NCBI GenBank assembly: GCA_963621975.1
Contig: CAVFGI010000010.1
Coordinates: 1-56,124, forward strand
Reading direction: 5' to 3'
Length of the DNA: 56,124 bases
DNA from: UBA9732 sp963621975
GTDB lineage: Bacteria > Spirochaetota > Spirochaetia > Sphaerochaetales > Sphaerochaetaceae
In this document: piece by piece, positions 15,589-24,883 of the stretch
Layout: each line of letters opens with the position of its first letter
Position numbering within the stretch: the first letter of the stretch is position 1
The notes under the pieces: generated by a model
The model's database searches: none
What the model was told of the DNA's origin: nothing
Seen by the model: only the letters and a program-made list of their open reading frames with translations
Made by a program: the position numbers and the translations under genes

Positions 15589-16591
15589 ATTCTTCTATTA
15601 GACTTGAAAGTAGCCTTAAAGCTCCGCTTATAAAGGCTACTTCTTTTATGTCCATCTTCTCAACTTCAATGGCTCTTTTTTCAACAACAGGTGCATCATA
15701 CTTAAGACCTATTATATATTGAGGTAACATCTCAACGCCTTGCGTTGATAGTGCATCACTAGCAATTGAAACCTGCGTGATAACTCCTTTTTCTACTGTC
15801 ATGTAAAAAGAAACCACCCCGCCAGAAAATCTTCCGCTGAGCTTATTTGTGAATTTTGGAGACTTTCCAAGGTTCCACTCTCTACTAGAAAAAGTTTCAA
15901 ATGATTGCTTAAGTTGTGGGTATAACCCTAATTTTTCTTCACTTATTACTTCAATTGGACATTGTTCGTCAAAAGCCTTGGCCATGCATGATGCAAATAA
16001 ATCTGTGGTGGCATTAGGTACAAACTCTGTTAGATTTGCAACCCTTGAAGCCACAGATTTCACTCCATGACTTTGTAATTTATGCTCATTAGGAGTCAAA
16101 TAATCTGGAAGCTTTGAGAGGTTTGTTGATATCAACATGGTACCATGATGACAAAAACGTCCTTGGGTTGTTTGAAATGCACTGCCTGAAACTTTTCTGC
16201 CATCTACTAAAACATCATTTCTTCCGCTGAGAGTTGCCTTGACGCCCATCATTTCAAGGGCCTTAAGAACCTTCTCAAAATTCTTCTCTTTATCTGCCTC
16301 TTGTGCAGGACAAATTATTGTAAAGCAAATATTCCCCAAATCTTGGTAAACAGCCCCTCCTCCGCTACAGCGCCTAGCAAGAGCAACTGAATCTTTTTCC
16401 ATTAAACTGAGCCTGCATTCCTCCCATGGATTCTGGTAACGTCCAATGACTACCGTTGGACTGTTCTTCCACAAGAACAAGATAGTTGAATCTGGGTCAT
16501 AGTTCTCAATGAGATACTTCTCCGTAGCCAAATTAAAGTGGATATCTGTCTCTTTGGTCACAAAAATGTGTCTGTTTTGTCTTTCGCCCAT
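15584..16591 (-). CDS. lplA: Lipoate-protein ligase A
   Basis: The enzyme activates lipoate with ATP and transfers it to a lysine on lipoyl-domain proteins. The 335 residues show the expected two domains. The catalytic domain has ARRCSGGGAVYQDLGNICFT, the substrate Lys region GRNDVLVDGRKVSGSAFQ and FCHHGTMLIS. The smaller C-terminal domain starts near RFSGGVVSFYM. AGGAG lies 9 nt before the ATG. It converges on the acidic-protein gene. No lipoylated 2-oxoacid dehydrogenase or GcvH is in the window. Confidence 0.92.
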   Translation of the reverse strand: MGERQNRHIFVTKETDIHFNLATEKYLIENYDPDSTILFLWKNSPTVVIGRYQNPWEECRLSLMEKDSVALARRCSGGGAVYQDLGNICFTIICPAQEADKEKNFEKVLKALEMMGVKATLSGRNDVLVDGRKVSGSAFQTTQGRFCHHGTMLISTNLSKLPDYLTPNEHKLQSHGVKSVASRVANLTEFVPNATTDLFASCMAKAFDEQCPIEVISEEKLGLYPQLKQSFETFSSREWNLGKSPKFTNKLSGRFSGGVVSFYMTVEKGVITQVSIASDALSTQGVEMLPQYIIGLKYDAPVVEKRAIEVEKMDIKEVAFISGALRLLSSLIEES

Positions 16592-16644
16592 GCTGTGGTC
16601 TCCTATTGCTCAAAGATATCATAAAAACTAAAAGCTTAGAACCG

Positions 16645-16673
16645 TTGACCTAAAACATTAAGAACGCTATTTT
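16645..16673 (+). promoter_or_regulatory. Promoter of the pyridoxal kinase gene
   Basis: TTGACC (16645-16650), a 17-bp spacer and TATTTT (16668-16673) lie about 20 nt before the ATG at 16693, with the GGAGG ribosome site between. Confidence 0.5.
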
Positions 16674-16692
16674 ACCTTCTAGGAGGATTCCT

Positions 16693-17520
16693 ATGGATTT
16701 TAAACGCATTCTAACTATTCAAGATATTTCATGTGTTGGACAGTGTTCTCTTACTGTGGCACTTCCTATTCTTTCTGCATGCGGACTCGAAACAGCAATC
16801 CTTCCTTCTGCTGTTCTTTCAACTCATACAGGTGGTTTTACTGGCTACACATTCAGAGATTTAACTGAAGATATGCCTGCTATTGCTAAGCATTGGAAAT
16901 TTGAAGACATTGATTTTGATGCTGTTTACACTGGATATCTTGGTAGTGCTAAGCAAATTTCCTATGTCATGGACATTATGAATACACTCTTGAAAGATGG
17001 AGCTGCTAAAATTGTTGACCCTGCTATGGCAGACAATGGAAAGCTTTACTACGGTTTTGATGAAGCTTTTGTTCAGGAGATGAAAAAGCTTTGTTCTGTT
17101 GCTGATTACATTCTTCCAAATATTACTGAAGCTTGCTTTCTCACCCACTATGAATATAAAGAAGTGTATGACGAGTCTTATGTTAAAAGTCTCTTAGAAG
17201 AACTTGCTAAGATTTGTAAGGGGACAATTATTCTTACAGGCGTAAGTTATGATGACAGCACAACTGGTGTTGTGGTTTATGATGGTAAGGAAATTAAATA
17301 CTACAGGCATAAAAAAATATCCAAGGGCTGTCACGGAACTGGAGACATCTATTCTTCAGCTTTTGTTGGTGCTTTACTTCATGGACACAGTGCTTATGAT
17401 GCTGCAAAGATTGCTGCAGATTACACTGTAAAATGTATTGAAATTACACAACAGGACACAAATCACTGGTATGGCGCAAGATTTGAGCCTGTCCTTGGAG
17501 AATTAATTAAAGCAATATAA
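16693..17520 (+). CDS. pdxY: Pyridoxamine/pyridoxal kinase
   Basis: This 275-residue ribokinase-fold enzyme phosphorylates vitamin B6 vitamers to make pyridoxal phosphate. Diagnostic parts are ILTIQDISCVGQCSL at the N-terminus, AVLSTHTGGFTGYTF, NITEACFLT, and the anion-hole/catalytic motif KGCHGTGDIYSSAF near residue 215. The exact subtype (PdxK or PdxY) is uncertain. AGGAGG precedes the ATG. The copper ATPase starts 14 bp later and is probably cotranscribed. Confidence 0.9.
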   Translation: MDFKRILTIQDISCVGQCSLTVALPILSACGLETAILPSAVLSTHTGGFTGYTFRDLTEDMPAIAKHWKFEDIDFDAVYTGYLGSAKQISYVMDIMNTLLKDGAAKIVDPAMADNGKLYYGFDEAFVQEMKKLCSVADYILPNITEACFLTHYEYKEVYDESYVKSLLEELAKICKGTIILTGVSYDDSTTGVVVYDGKEIKYYRHKKISKGCHGTGDIYSSAFVGALLHGHSAYDAAKIAADYTVKCIEITQQDTNHWYGARFEPVLGELIKAI

Positions 17521-17534
17521 ACACGGAGCGTTTG

Positions 17535-19706
17535 ATGAAAAAAGCTGTTTGCAAAGTTAAGGGAATGAGTTGTGCTGCATGTAGTGCTTCCGTAGAAAGA
17601 ATTCTTAACAAGAAAGACGGTGTCGAGAGTGCCCAAGTTAGCCTTGCTGCAGAAGAAGCTTCAATTATCTACGATGAAAATAAAATCTCAATAGAAGAAA
17701 TGCAAGAGGCTGTCAAGAAAGGTGGATTCAAGCTTCTTGCTCCTGAAGAAAGTTCTGAAGATAAAGAGAGCGATCAAGAAAAAAAAGCTGAAAAGCTTCA
17801 TCTAATCAGACTTTATACCTGCATTATCTTTGCTTTGCCGCTTTTTGTACTATGTATGGCTCCCATGGTGATAACTAGCTTGCCAATGGTATCGGGATGG
17901 GTACAGATGGCACTCTGTATACCTGTTATGATTGCTGGGTACTCTTTCTTCACAAAAGGCTTTTTTAATCTGGTGAGACTTCAGCCAAATATGGATAGCC
18001 TTGTTGCAACCGGCGCAACCGCAAGTTTTGTGTACAGCTTGGTGAACCTAATCCAAAATACACAACACATGGCCATGGGTCACGCCACAAGTCATCAATA
18101 CTATTTTGAGGGCGTGGCCATGATAATTACGCTTGTGATGGTGGGAAAACATATTGAGCTTAGATCTCGCAGAAAGGCTGGTGATAGCATTAAAAGCTTG
18201 ATGAACCTAGCACCATCAAAGGCAACTTTGGTAAAAGATGGAAAGACGCAGGAGATTGATGCAAAAGACATTGCCGTTGGAGATCTCATTTTGGTACACC
18301 CTGGCGAGAAAATTGCAGCGGATGGTGAAGTAGTTGAAGGTTCAAGTGACGTGGATGAAAGCATGCTCACAGGAGAGAGCTTACCTGTTGCAAAAACCGT
18401 TGGCTCCAAGGTTTGGGGTGCAACCATAAATACCAATGGCTCTTTCGTGTTCAAAACGGAGAAAATAGGTAAGGATACCGTACTATCTTCAATAATTAAG
18501 ATGGTGAAAGAGGCTCAGGCCTCCAAGGCACCTATTGCGCGTTTAGCAGATAAAGTATCGGGCATTTTCGTGCCAATTGTTATGTCTATTTCTGTGATAA
18601 CCCTTGTAGCTTGGCTACTTGCTGGAAGGGAACTTTCTTTTGCTTTGCGCTGTGCTGTTAGCGTGTTGGTTATTGCCTGTCCTTGCTCTCTTGGACTTGC
18701 TACTCCAATTGCAATAATGGTCTCTACTGGCAAAGCGGCCTCACTTGGTATACTGTTTCGTAGCGCACAGGCCATTGAACAGCTTTCCACAATGAAAAAT
18801 GTAATGTTTGATAAGACGGGAACTCTAACAGAAGGAAAGCCAAAAGTTAGCTTCTATTCAAATAATGAAACACTTCATTTGGCTGCTTTAGCTGAACGAA
18901 AATCGGAGCATCCATATGCAAAGGCAATTATTGAGAAAACTCAAGAACTTGATGAGAATCTTGCAGAGAAGCTACGCAATATTGATAACAGCAACTTTGA
19001 GGCCGTTGTAGGAAAAGGTATCAAAGCAACAACTGAGGAAGGAATAATCCTTGCGGGCAATAAACTTCTTATGAGTGAAAATGGTGTAAAGCTTCCACAA
19101 GAGGACGTTCAAGCTCAAATTTATGTTGCTTTAAATGGTCAATATAAGGGCTTTATTATAATTTCCGATACCCTCAGAGCAGAGGCTCCTGAAGCCATTT
19201 CAGAACTAAAGGCTATGGGTCTTTCTTCTACAATGCTAACTGGTGACAATGAAACAACCGCAAAAGAGATTGCATCTAAAGCAGGTCTTAATGGCTATCA
19301 CGCGTCTCTTTTACCTCAAGACAAATTAACTTTCATTGAGCAAACTCAAGACTGCATAATGGTTGGAGATGGCATTAACGATGCTCCTGCTTTGGAAAAG
19401 GCAAGTATTGGAATTGCCATGGGAGGCGGAACAGATGCTGCTATGCAGGTTGCAGATGTTGTTATCATGAACAGCAACCTTAAATCTGTTCCAAAAGCAA
19501 TTCAGTTAAGCCGTGCAACTATAAAGAATATCAAGTACAGCCTATTTTGGGCCTTCTTCTACAATTCTTTGGGAATTCCTGTTGCTGCTGGCGTGCTGAC
19601 TTTATTTGGAGGTCCATCATTAGATCCAATCATTGCAGCACTGTGCATGAGCCTTTCAAGTTTGTCTGTAGTTTTAAATGCCCTTAGATTGAGACGATTT
19701 CATTAA
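17535..19706 (+). CDS. copA: Copper-exporting P1B-type ATPase
   Basis: This 723-residue heavy-metal pump should export Cu(I) across the inner membrane. One N-terminal metal-binding domain carries GMSCAACS. The transmembrane CPC motif (CPCSLGLATP) marks the Cu(I) class. The actuator loop has TGES, phosphorylation is at DKTGTLTEGKP, the HP motif is SEHPYAKA, and the hinge is MVGDGINDAPAL. I use the ATG at 17535; the TTG just before it is less likely. It converges on a two-component system that could sense metal or envelope stress (speculative). Confidence 0.95.
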   Translation: MKKAVCKVKGMSCAACSASVERILNKKDGVESAQVSLAAEEASIIYDENKISIEEMQEAVKKGGFKLLAPEESSEDKESDQEKKAEKLHLIRLYTCIIFALPLFVLCMAPMVITSLPMVSGWVQMALCIPVMIAGYSFFTKGFFNLVRLQPNMDSLVATGATASFVYSLVNLIQNTQHMAMGHATSHQYYFEGVAMIITLVMVGKHIELRSRRKAGDSIKSLMNLAPSKATLVKDGKTQEIDAKDIAVGDLILVHPGEKIAADGEVVEGSSDVDESMLTGESLPVAKTVGSKVWGATINTNGSFVFKTEKIGKDTVLSSIIKMVKEAQASKAPIARLADKVSGIFVPIVMSISVITLVAWLLAGRELSFALRCAVSVLVIACPCSLGLATPIAIMVSTGKAASLGILFRSAQAIEQLSTMKNVMFDKTGTLTEGKPKVSFYSNNETLHLAALAERKSEHPYAKAIIEKTQELDENLAEKLRNIDNSNFEAVVGKGIKATTEEGIILAGNKLLMSENGVKLPQEDVQAQIYVALNGQYKGFIIISDTLRAEAPEAISELKAMGLSSTMLTGDNETTAKEIASKAGLNGYHASLLPQDKLTFIEQTQDCIMVGDGINDAPALEKASIGIAMGGGTDAAMQVADVVIMNSNLKSVPKAIQLSRATIKNIKYSLFWAFFYNSLGIPVAAGVLTLFGGPSLDPIIAALCMSLSSLSVVLNALRLRRFH

Positions 19707-19729
19707 AAACTTATAACCCTCTTATAGCC

Positions 19730-21211
19730 TTATAGCCACGTAATTGTAGCTTGCACATACTCTCCATATGTCTCACTGGATTTATTCTTGAGCTCAATAG
19801 TCCCATTATGTAACTGTGCAATGATGCAAGCAATTGGAAGTCCAAGTCCAGAGCCCCCACAGGTTCTTGACCAGTCGCCTCTAGTCCATGGCTCAAAGAA
19901 ACTATTATCTTCCATCTGAGCTGGAACTTTGCCTTTGTTAAGGACTTTTATACAGTTAGCAGAAACCTCAAAGTAAACAGGAATTTCTGAGTTTGTGCCA
20001 TACTCTAAAGCATTTGAAACTAGCTCAATTGCAGCCTTACTCATTAACGAAATATCGCAAACAATTTCCTCACATTTGGTAGAGATCTGAATGTTCGCCT
20101 CACTACCAAAATGCGATAGAATGCAATCTGTGAGCACGGAGACGGGAGTCTTCTCCATAACTGGTTTGGTATCTGCTTGCAACGTAGAGAAGTCAATCAC
20201 CTTACAAATGCGGGCGTTAAGGGTGTCGCTTTCCTTACTTAGGGCCTTGAGCGTCTGGTCATCGCACGGGAAAACGCCATCTGCAAGCCCATCAATTATC
20301 ATTCTCAAGGCCGATGCTGGTGTATTTAAATCGTGAGAAATACTTCTAAGCCAAGCCTTTCTACTCATAGCATTTTTCTGTAGTTCTTTATCCAATTCTT
20401 CAACTGCATCTGAGATTTCAACTAGTCCGTTGGCATTATCCCTTGAGACTTTAACATTTGACTCACCCTTTGCAAGCCCTTGGAGCGCCTTTCGCACGCT
20501 ATCAATGTATTTTGCATTTCTGTAGCTAATCACCCAAGCAGCAACTAATGCAATTACAAGACAGACTGGAATTGAAAGAAGTAAAGTTTCCAAACAGGCA
20601 TTGATAACATCTCTAGAATAGATATAAGTGCGAGGAGAGTACGTAAGAATATCTATTATAAAAACGTCCGATCCATTGAAAGAAAGAACAATTGACCCTA
20701 CTACGTCATCGGCATTAATGGCCTTGGGCAAGACCAGTGAGGTGCTGTAAGAGGAAGTGGTGGTGGAATTGTCTTTTTCTACGCTGACAATCCCGCTGGA
20801 GTCCATAGAAAGGTCAAGCCTTGTGATGTTCTTGGTGCGTGTAGAAATAGTTTTGGTGTTAGAACCTGAGATTTTTTGGTTTGCAGGTAGCATGGTGGCT
20901 AAGATATTTCCGGCCGATGTCCTTCCAAAAGTAAAGACGGTGCTTCCTTCAACATCCCGCACAACGTAGCCAGAAACCCTGTCGTCGTCTAAGGAATTCA
21001 TGACCTTTTGAAGCACTCCTATACCAAATTCACTAAAAGAACCAGATTCTATGGAATCCTCCAACGATGTCACAAAATCGGTATATGCGTTAGTTTTCCA
21101 CTCGGTTTGGCTGTCTGAGTACCTCAAAAACAACATAATGCCTTGAATTAGAATAGTTATTAAAGTGATGGAAAAAATGCTAATAAGATATTTGAAGAAT
21201 AGTTTCTTCAT
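19730..21211 (-). CDS. Sensor histidine kinase
   Basis: This 493-residue membrane kinase has a first helix at about 8-30 and an external sensor domain of about 170 residues with a Ser/Thr-rich stretch. A second helix lies near 210-232, then a HAMP-like linker. The phosphoacceptor region is SISHDLNTPASALRM and the ATPase domain has an N-box ELVSNALEYG and a G-box GGSGLGLPIA. The sensed signal is unknown. It overlaps the response-regulator gene by 4 nt and is translated after it. Confidence 0.93.
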   Translation of the reverse strand: MKKLFFKYLISIFSITLITILIQGIMLFLRYSDSQTEWKTNAYTDFVTSLEDSIESGSFSEFGIGVLQKVMNSLDDDRVSGYVVRDVEGSTVFTFGRTSAGNILATMLPANQKISGSNTKTISTRTKNITRLDLSMDSSGIVSVEKDNSTTTSSYSTSLVLPKAINADDVVGSIVLSFNGSDVFIIDILTYSPRTYIYSRDVINACLETLLLSIPVCLVIALVAAWVISYRNAKYIDSVRKALQGLAKGESNVKVSRDNANGLVEISDAVEELDKELQKNAMSRKAWLRSISHDLNTPASALRMIIDGLADGVFPCDDQTLKALSKESDTLNARICKVIDFSTLQADTKPVMEKTPVSVLTDCILSHFGSEANIQISTKCEEIVCDISLMSKAAIELVSNALEYGTNSEIPVYFEVSANCIKVLNKGKVPAQMEDNSFFEPWTRGDWSRTCGGSGLGLPIACIIAQLHNGTIELKNKSSETYGEYVQATITWL

Positions 21212-21945
21212 AGTTCCTCACTTGGTTCCTCGGCTGGAACTGGATACCCTATGAATCTATATCCATACCCTCTTACTGTCTCAATCCATGGGGCGTCCCC
21301 AAGTTTGGCTCTAAGGTTTTTAATGTGCGTGTCAACAATTCTTTCATAGGCTGCAGAAGAGTATTCAAAACACTTTTCAAGAATCTCTGTTCTAGGAATC
21401 ACCCTTGTAGAGTTTTCAATTAACAAGCTTAGAATTCTCCATTCTGCAGCTGTTAAATTTAGTGTTTGCCCATTAATAACAATTCTGTGTTCCACTTCAT
21501 TAAACTCAATTTTAGATGTAGAACTTCCCTCACCTGCTTTAAAAAATAAGGACTTACGTGCTGTGTTTTGTTCATTTCCTTTTCCATCAAGCCGTCTAAA
21601 TATTGCTTGAACCCTCAAAACAAGCTCTTTAGGAGAAAAGGGCTTTGTAATATAGTCATCTGCACCAAGTTCAAAGCCATGAATCCTATCTTCTTCCGAT
21701 ATCCTTGCTGTCATAAAAATCACAGGGATATCCATAGTTTTTCTTAGTTCCTGAACAAACTCAAAACCATCGCCGTCTGGAAGCATGACATCTTGAATCA
21801 GAAGATCTGCCTTTGTGATTCTAAAGGCTTCTTTCGCGGAGGCAAGATTTGAAAAGCCAAGTGCTTTATAGCCTGCAAGCTCAAGATACCTTCTAACACC
21901 CTCTCTTATAACATTATGGTCTTCAACAATGTAAATCAGCTTCAT
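21208..21945 (-). CDS. OmpR-family response regulator
   Basis: This 245-residue regulator pairs with the kinase at 19730. The receiver domain has the acidic pair (IVEDHN), phosphoacceptor Asp in LLIQDVMLPDGDGF, conserved Thr in VIFMTAR and Lys in DYITKPFSP. The C-terminal winged helix ends in the typical VDTHIKNLRAKLGD and ETVRGYGYRF. An unusual linker of about 25 residues joins the domains. Targets are unknown; the convergent copA is a candidate only by position. Confidence 0.93.
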   Translation of the reverse strand: MKLIYIVEDHNVIREGVRRYLELAGYKALGFSNLASAKEAFRITKADLLIQDVMLPDGDGFEFVQELRKTMDIPVIFMTARISEEDRIHGFELGADDYITKPFSPKELVLRVQAIFRRLDGKGNEQNTARKSLFFKAGEGSSTSKIEFNEVEHRIVINGQTLNLTAAEWRILSLLIENSTRVIPRTEILEKCFEYSSAAYERIVDTHIKNLRAKLGDAPWIETVRGYGYRFIGYPVPAEEPSEEL

Positions 21946-22022
21946 TTTTGTTAATCCTTCGAGTTACTGTATTACTTTTTTTCCTCTAAGTGTTTAGTAT
22001 GAGAATATAAACACACAAAAAT

Positions 22023-23096
22023 TCATATTTTTTTAAGTAAGAAGGTAAGAAGAACAGGATTGTGATCAGAATAAGCAAAGCGAGTATCCAAGACTTCAGC
22101 TTCTAGTACTTCAACATTTGGACTTACCATAAAACCATCAACTGTAATTTGGAACTGTCCTTCCCAAAAAGCTGTATCTGGCAAACGACAGCTTGCTATT
22201 GGGTTATCATGGTCAAAAGGAGCCACAAGTTCTATATCTGAGCCATCAAATACATAATCTGGAATAGGTTGCGCCCAGTTATATTCTTGCTTTTCAACCC
22301 CAAAAACTTCGCAACCAAAGCCAACAACATCCTTGTTAAAATCGCCACCAGCTATACAGTAATTTCCTTTCTCATACTCAGATTGCATATCCGCCACTAG
22401 CATCTTTAGTTGCTCAATTGCAATAGTTCCATCTGTGGTGTAAGCAGAAAGATGCAAGTTAAACAACACCAGTTCTTTCCCATTTTCAACTGGAATACGA
22501 GACACACTATAGCAACGGTCCAAGTCCACCAATTTTGCAACCGATTCCTCAATTGGCAGACTTCTTCTTACGGCACTTGTAATTCCATAATTGGAAAATG
22601 TCATAATTCCTGCTTTTGATTTTCCATGCGGTTGGGTGAAAGGGTAAAATAAAAATGGCGAGTCATAATTTTGCGCAAACACATAAGACTGGTCGCTTAA
22701 TGCCTTCACAATATAAGGGCGTTCATCCACGTGATATGTTCTTGTGGAATTGTAATCTACCTCTTGGATGAAATTAAAATCCGCCCCTAGAGCCTCAATA
22801 TAGTCCGATATCTCCTCCATATTCGCCTTGAGGGCCTCTTCACTTTTTGCCCACGACTGCGTACCACCATCCATGAAGAAGTCGTAATCATCCTCATATG
22901 CCCCAAAACCGATATTCCAGGACAGCAATTTTAATTGCTTGTCTGTTTCAACTGTGCCAGCTTTGGCATTTGAGATTTCTAAATCCAAATTGTCTTCCAA
23001 CCTATAATAGCTTATAAAAACATAGGCAACATAAATAAGCACAACTATCAAAATGGCTACAATAATAGAAAGCAAAATTTTAAATATTTTTTTCAT
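22023..23096 (-). CDS. Membrane-anchored endonuclease/exonuclease/phosphatase family protein
   Basis: This 357-residue protein has an uncleaved N-terminal helix (about 5-30) and an external EEP domain. The fold's motifs are in order: KLLSWNIGFGAY, FNFIQEVDYN with the metal Glu, LFNLHLSAYT, CIAGGDFNKDV and FAYSDHNPVLLTF with the catalytic His. Family members cleave phosphodiesters in nucleic acids, sphingomyelin or phosphoinositides. Extracytoplasmic location suggests extracellular DNA or a lipid, but the substrate is not readable. Confidence 0.85.
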   Translation of the reverse strand: MKKIFKILLSIIVAILIVVLIYVAYVFISYYRLEDNLDLEISNAKAGTVETDKQLKLLSWNIGFGAYEDDYDFFMDGGTQSWAKSEEALKANMEEISDYIEALGADFNFIQEVDYNSTRTYHVDERPYIVKALSDQSYVFAQNYDSPFLFYPFTQPHGKSKAGIMTFSNYGITSAVRRSLPIEESVAKLVDLDRCYSVSRIPVENGKELVLFNLHLSAYTTDGTIAIEQLKMLVADMQSEYEKGNYCIAGGDFNKDVVGFGCEVFGVEKQEYNWAQPIPDYVFDGSDIELVAPFDHDNPIASCRLPDTAFWEGQFQITVDGFMVSPNVEVLEAEVLDTRFAYSDHNPVLLTFLLKKI

Positions 23097-23171
23097 GATT
23101 AGAAATAATTATAGCACAATCTTATCAACCCGTTGACATTAGTTTATTAAAAGTTTTTGATTGAGATTATC

Positions 23172-23981
23172 ATGGAAAAAGTTAAATTGATTTGTTGTGA
23201 TATTGACGATACCCTACTAGCAAAAGATAAAAGCCTACCAGAAGCAAATTGTCTTGCCATAAAAAAAGTTGTCAAAGAAAAAAACATTCCTTTTGTCATT
23301 CTTTCAGGAAGAAGTTCTCTTTCTGTTAGAGATTATATGAAACAAATTGGCATCACTGGCGTAGTCCCTTCCCTTGGAGGATGCCTTATTGAAGACTGGA
23401 ATGGAAACGTCATTGAAGAGCATAATGTCAATAAAACCATTGCCCTAGATCTTTATAATTCAGCAAAAGAAATAGGATGTATTCTTTTTGCTTACTATAG
23501 AAATAGCTGGTTCATAGAGCCCCACAATGACTACTGGGAAGAGTTTGAAGCCAATGCAGTTAAGATTCCAGCAACACATGCAGATTTACCTACTTTTCTT
23601 AAGACCACAAATCCTAATAAACTGCTAGGTGTCAGTAATGACCCGGCAAAGTTAAAAGCTTTGTTAGATGTTATTAAGCACAAGTATAATGATGTTGTTG
23701 ATGCCTTTCTTTCAGCTCCTTTTTACCTTGAAATAGTTCCTCATGGAATAAACAAAGGAACCGCAATTGATGCCCTATGTATGTACTATAACATAGAAAA
23801 ATGCAATGTCATGGCCATTGGAGATTATTATAATGATGTCGATATGTTTAAAACTGCCGGCATCTCTGTAGCAGTAAGCAATGCTCCAGATGACATTAAA
23901 GCAATAGCAAAATATGTAACATGCGCAGATTGTACCCACGGAGCCGTAGCTGAAGCAATAGAAAAATATGCTATGGCATAA
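23172..23981 (+). CDS. Cof-type HAD phosphatase
   Basis: This 269-residue HAD hydrolase has CDIDDTLLAKD (nucleophile Asp and acid/base Asp), a motif II Ser in VILSGRSS, a type C2B cap and GDYYNDVDMFKTAG as motif IV. Cof-type enzymes dephosphorylate small metabolites such as sugar phosphates, FMN or pyridoxal phosphate. I prefer the ATG at 23172. An in-frame TTG five codons earlier would make the protein slightly longer. A TTGACA lies about 35 nt upstream. Confidence 0.9.
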   Translation: MEKVKLICCDIDDTLLAKDKSLPEANCLAIKKVVKEKNIPFVILSGRSSLSVRDYMKQIGITGVVPSLGGCLIEDWNGNVIEEHNVNKTIALDLYNSAKEIGCILFAYYRNSWFIEPHNDYWEEFEANAVKIPATHADLPTFLKTTNPNKLLGVSNDPAKLKALLDVIKHKYNDVVDAFLSAPFYLEIVPHGINKGTAIDALCMYYNIEKCNVMAIGDYYNDVDMFKTAGISVAVSNAPDDIKAIAKYVTCADCTHGAVAEAIEKYAMA

Positions 23982-24056
23982 AAACTTATTGAAACTTATT
24001 GAAGCTTCTTGAATTCCATCCGAATTCGGAATATCCTATGCAAAGAGGCATGAGAA

Positions 24057-24875
24057 ATGGATTATATTAGCACCAAAGAAGCCGCCCAAAAATGGGGCAT
24101 TAGTGAAAGACGTGTAAGATCTCTTTGTGCAGAAGGTAAAATTGAAGGCGCAGCTCGTTGTGGAGACTGGGTCTGGAGTATCCCTATTGGAACACAAAAA
24201 CCAGCAGACGGGAGAACCCTGAGATACATCAAAAATAGAAGCCTCAGAACTGGTGTACAAGATTACAAAAGAGCCGATGAAATGCGCTCTAGCTTTGTTC
24301 AAGCACCACTTACAACAGAACAAAAAGCCTTGATTATACTTGAAGCTCTATCTTTTGACGGTATTGAAATTACTTTTGAACAAATACAAGGAGTTCTTAG
24401 ATTACAAAATCAACCAGAAATTGACCTAGCAACACAGATCCTTGTTCTTAACGCACAATCCCTTCTCTCCTCTCTTCCATTCGATTTAAACGAAAAGAAA
24501 CTTCTTGAGCTTCATGCTCGACTTTTAACCTCAATTGCAGAAAAAGAAGGTGGCTACTATAAACTTGGTGGTATACAGGGGCAAGAGACAGAAGCTATGC
24601 TTGAGCAATACAGTGGCCCTTGGTCCGTTCTTCACCCCGTTGCAAAAGCAGCTTTCTTGTTTGCTGAAATACTGAGAATTGCTCCTTTTGAAAAAGGAAA
24701 TTCAATGATTGCTTTTATCCTGCTTGGAAATGAGATGTACAAAGCAAAACTTCCACCAGCAATCTTTGGGAAAGCAAAAATACCAGAGCTCAAGGCAGCC
24801 CTTGCATCAACAAAAATTAGAGGCAACTCACAAATGCTTGTGTCTATGATTTTAGATGCTACAACAAGGGAGTAG
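24057..24875 (+). CDS. HTH protein fused to a catalytically dead Fic domain
   Basis: This 272-residue protein has an excisionase-type HTH at about 1-55 (STKEAAQKWGISERRVRSLC, then WVWSIPIGTQKPADGR). The Fic fold at about 85-240 shows LHARLL, GGYYKLGGIQGQ, VLHPVAKAAFLFAEIL. The active-site motif HPFxxGNGR reads APFEKGNSM at 209-217, so the catalytic His and the nucleotide-binding Gly-Arg are gone. It probably no longer AMPylates and may act as a DNA-binding or ligand-sensing protein. It precedes the D-aminoacylase gene by 8 bp. Confidence 0.8.
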   Translation: MDYISTKEAAQKWGISERRVRSLCAEGKIEGAARCGDWVWSIPIGTQKPADGRTLRYIKNRSLRTGVQDYKRADEMRSSFVQAPLTTEQKALIILEALSFDGIEITFEQIQGVLRLQNQPEIDLATQILVLNAQSLLSSLPFDLNEKKLLELHARLLTSIAEKEGGYYKLGGIQGQETEAMLEQYSGPWSVLHPVAKAAFLFAEILRIAPFEKGNSMIAFILLGNEMYKAKLPPAIFGKAKIPELKAALASTKIRGNSQMLVSMILDATTRE

Positions 24876-24883
24876 AAGTAAAA

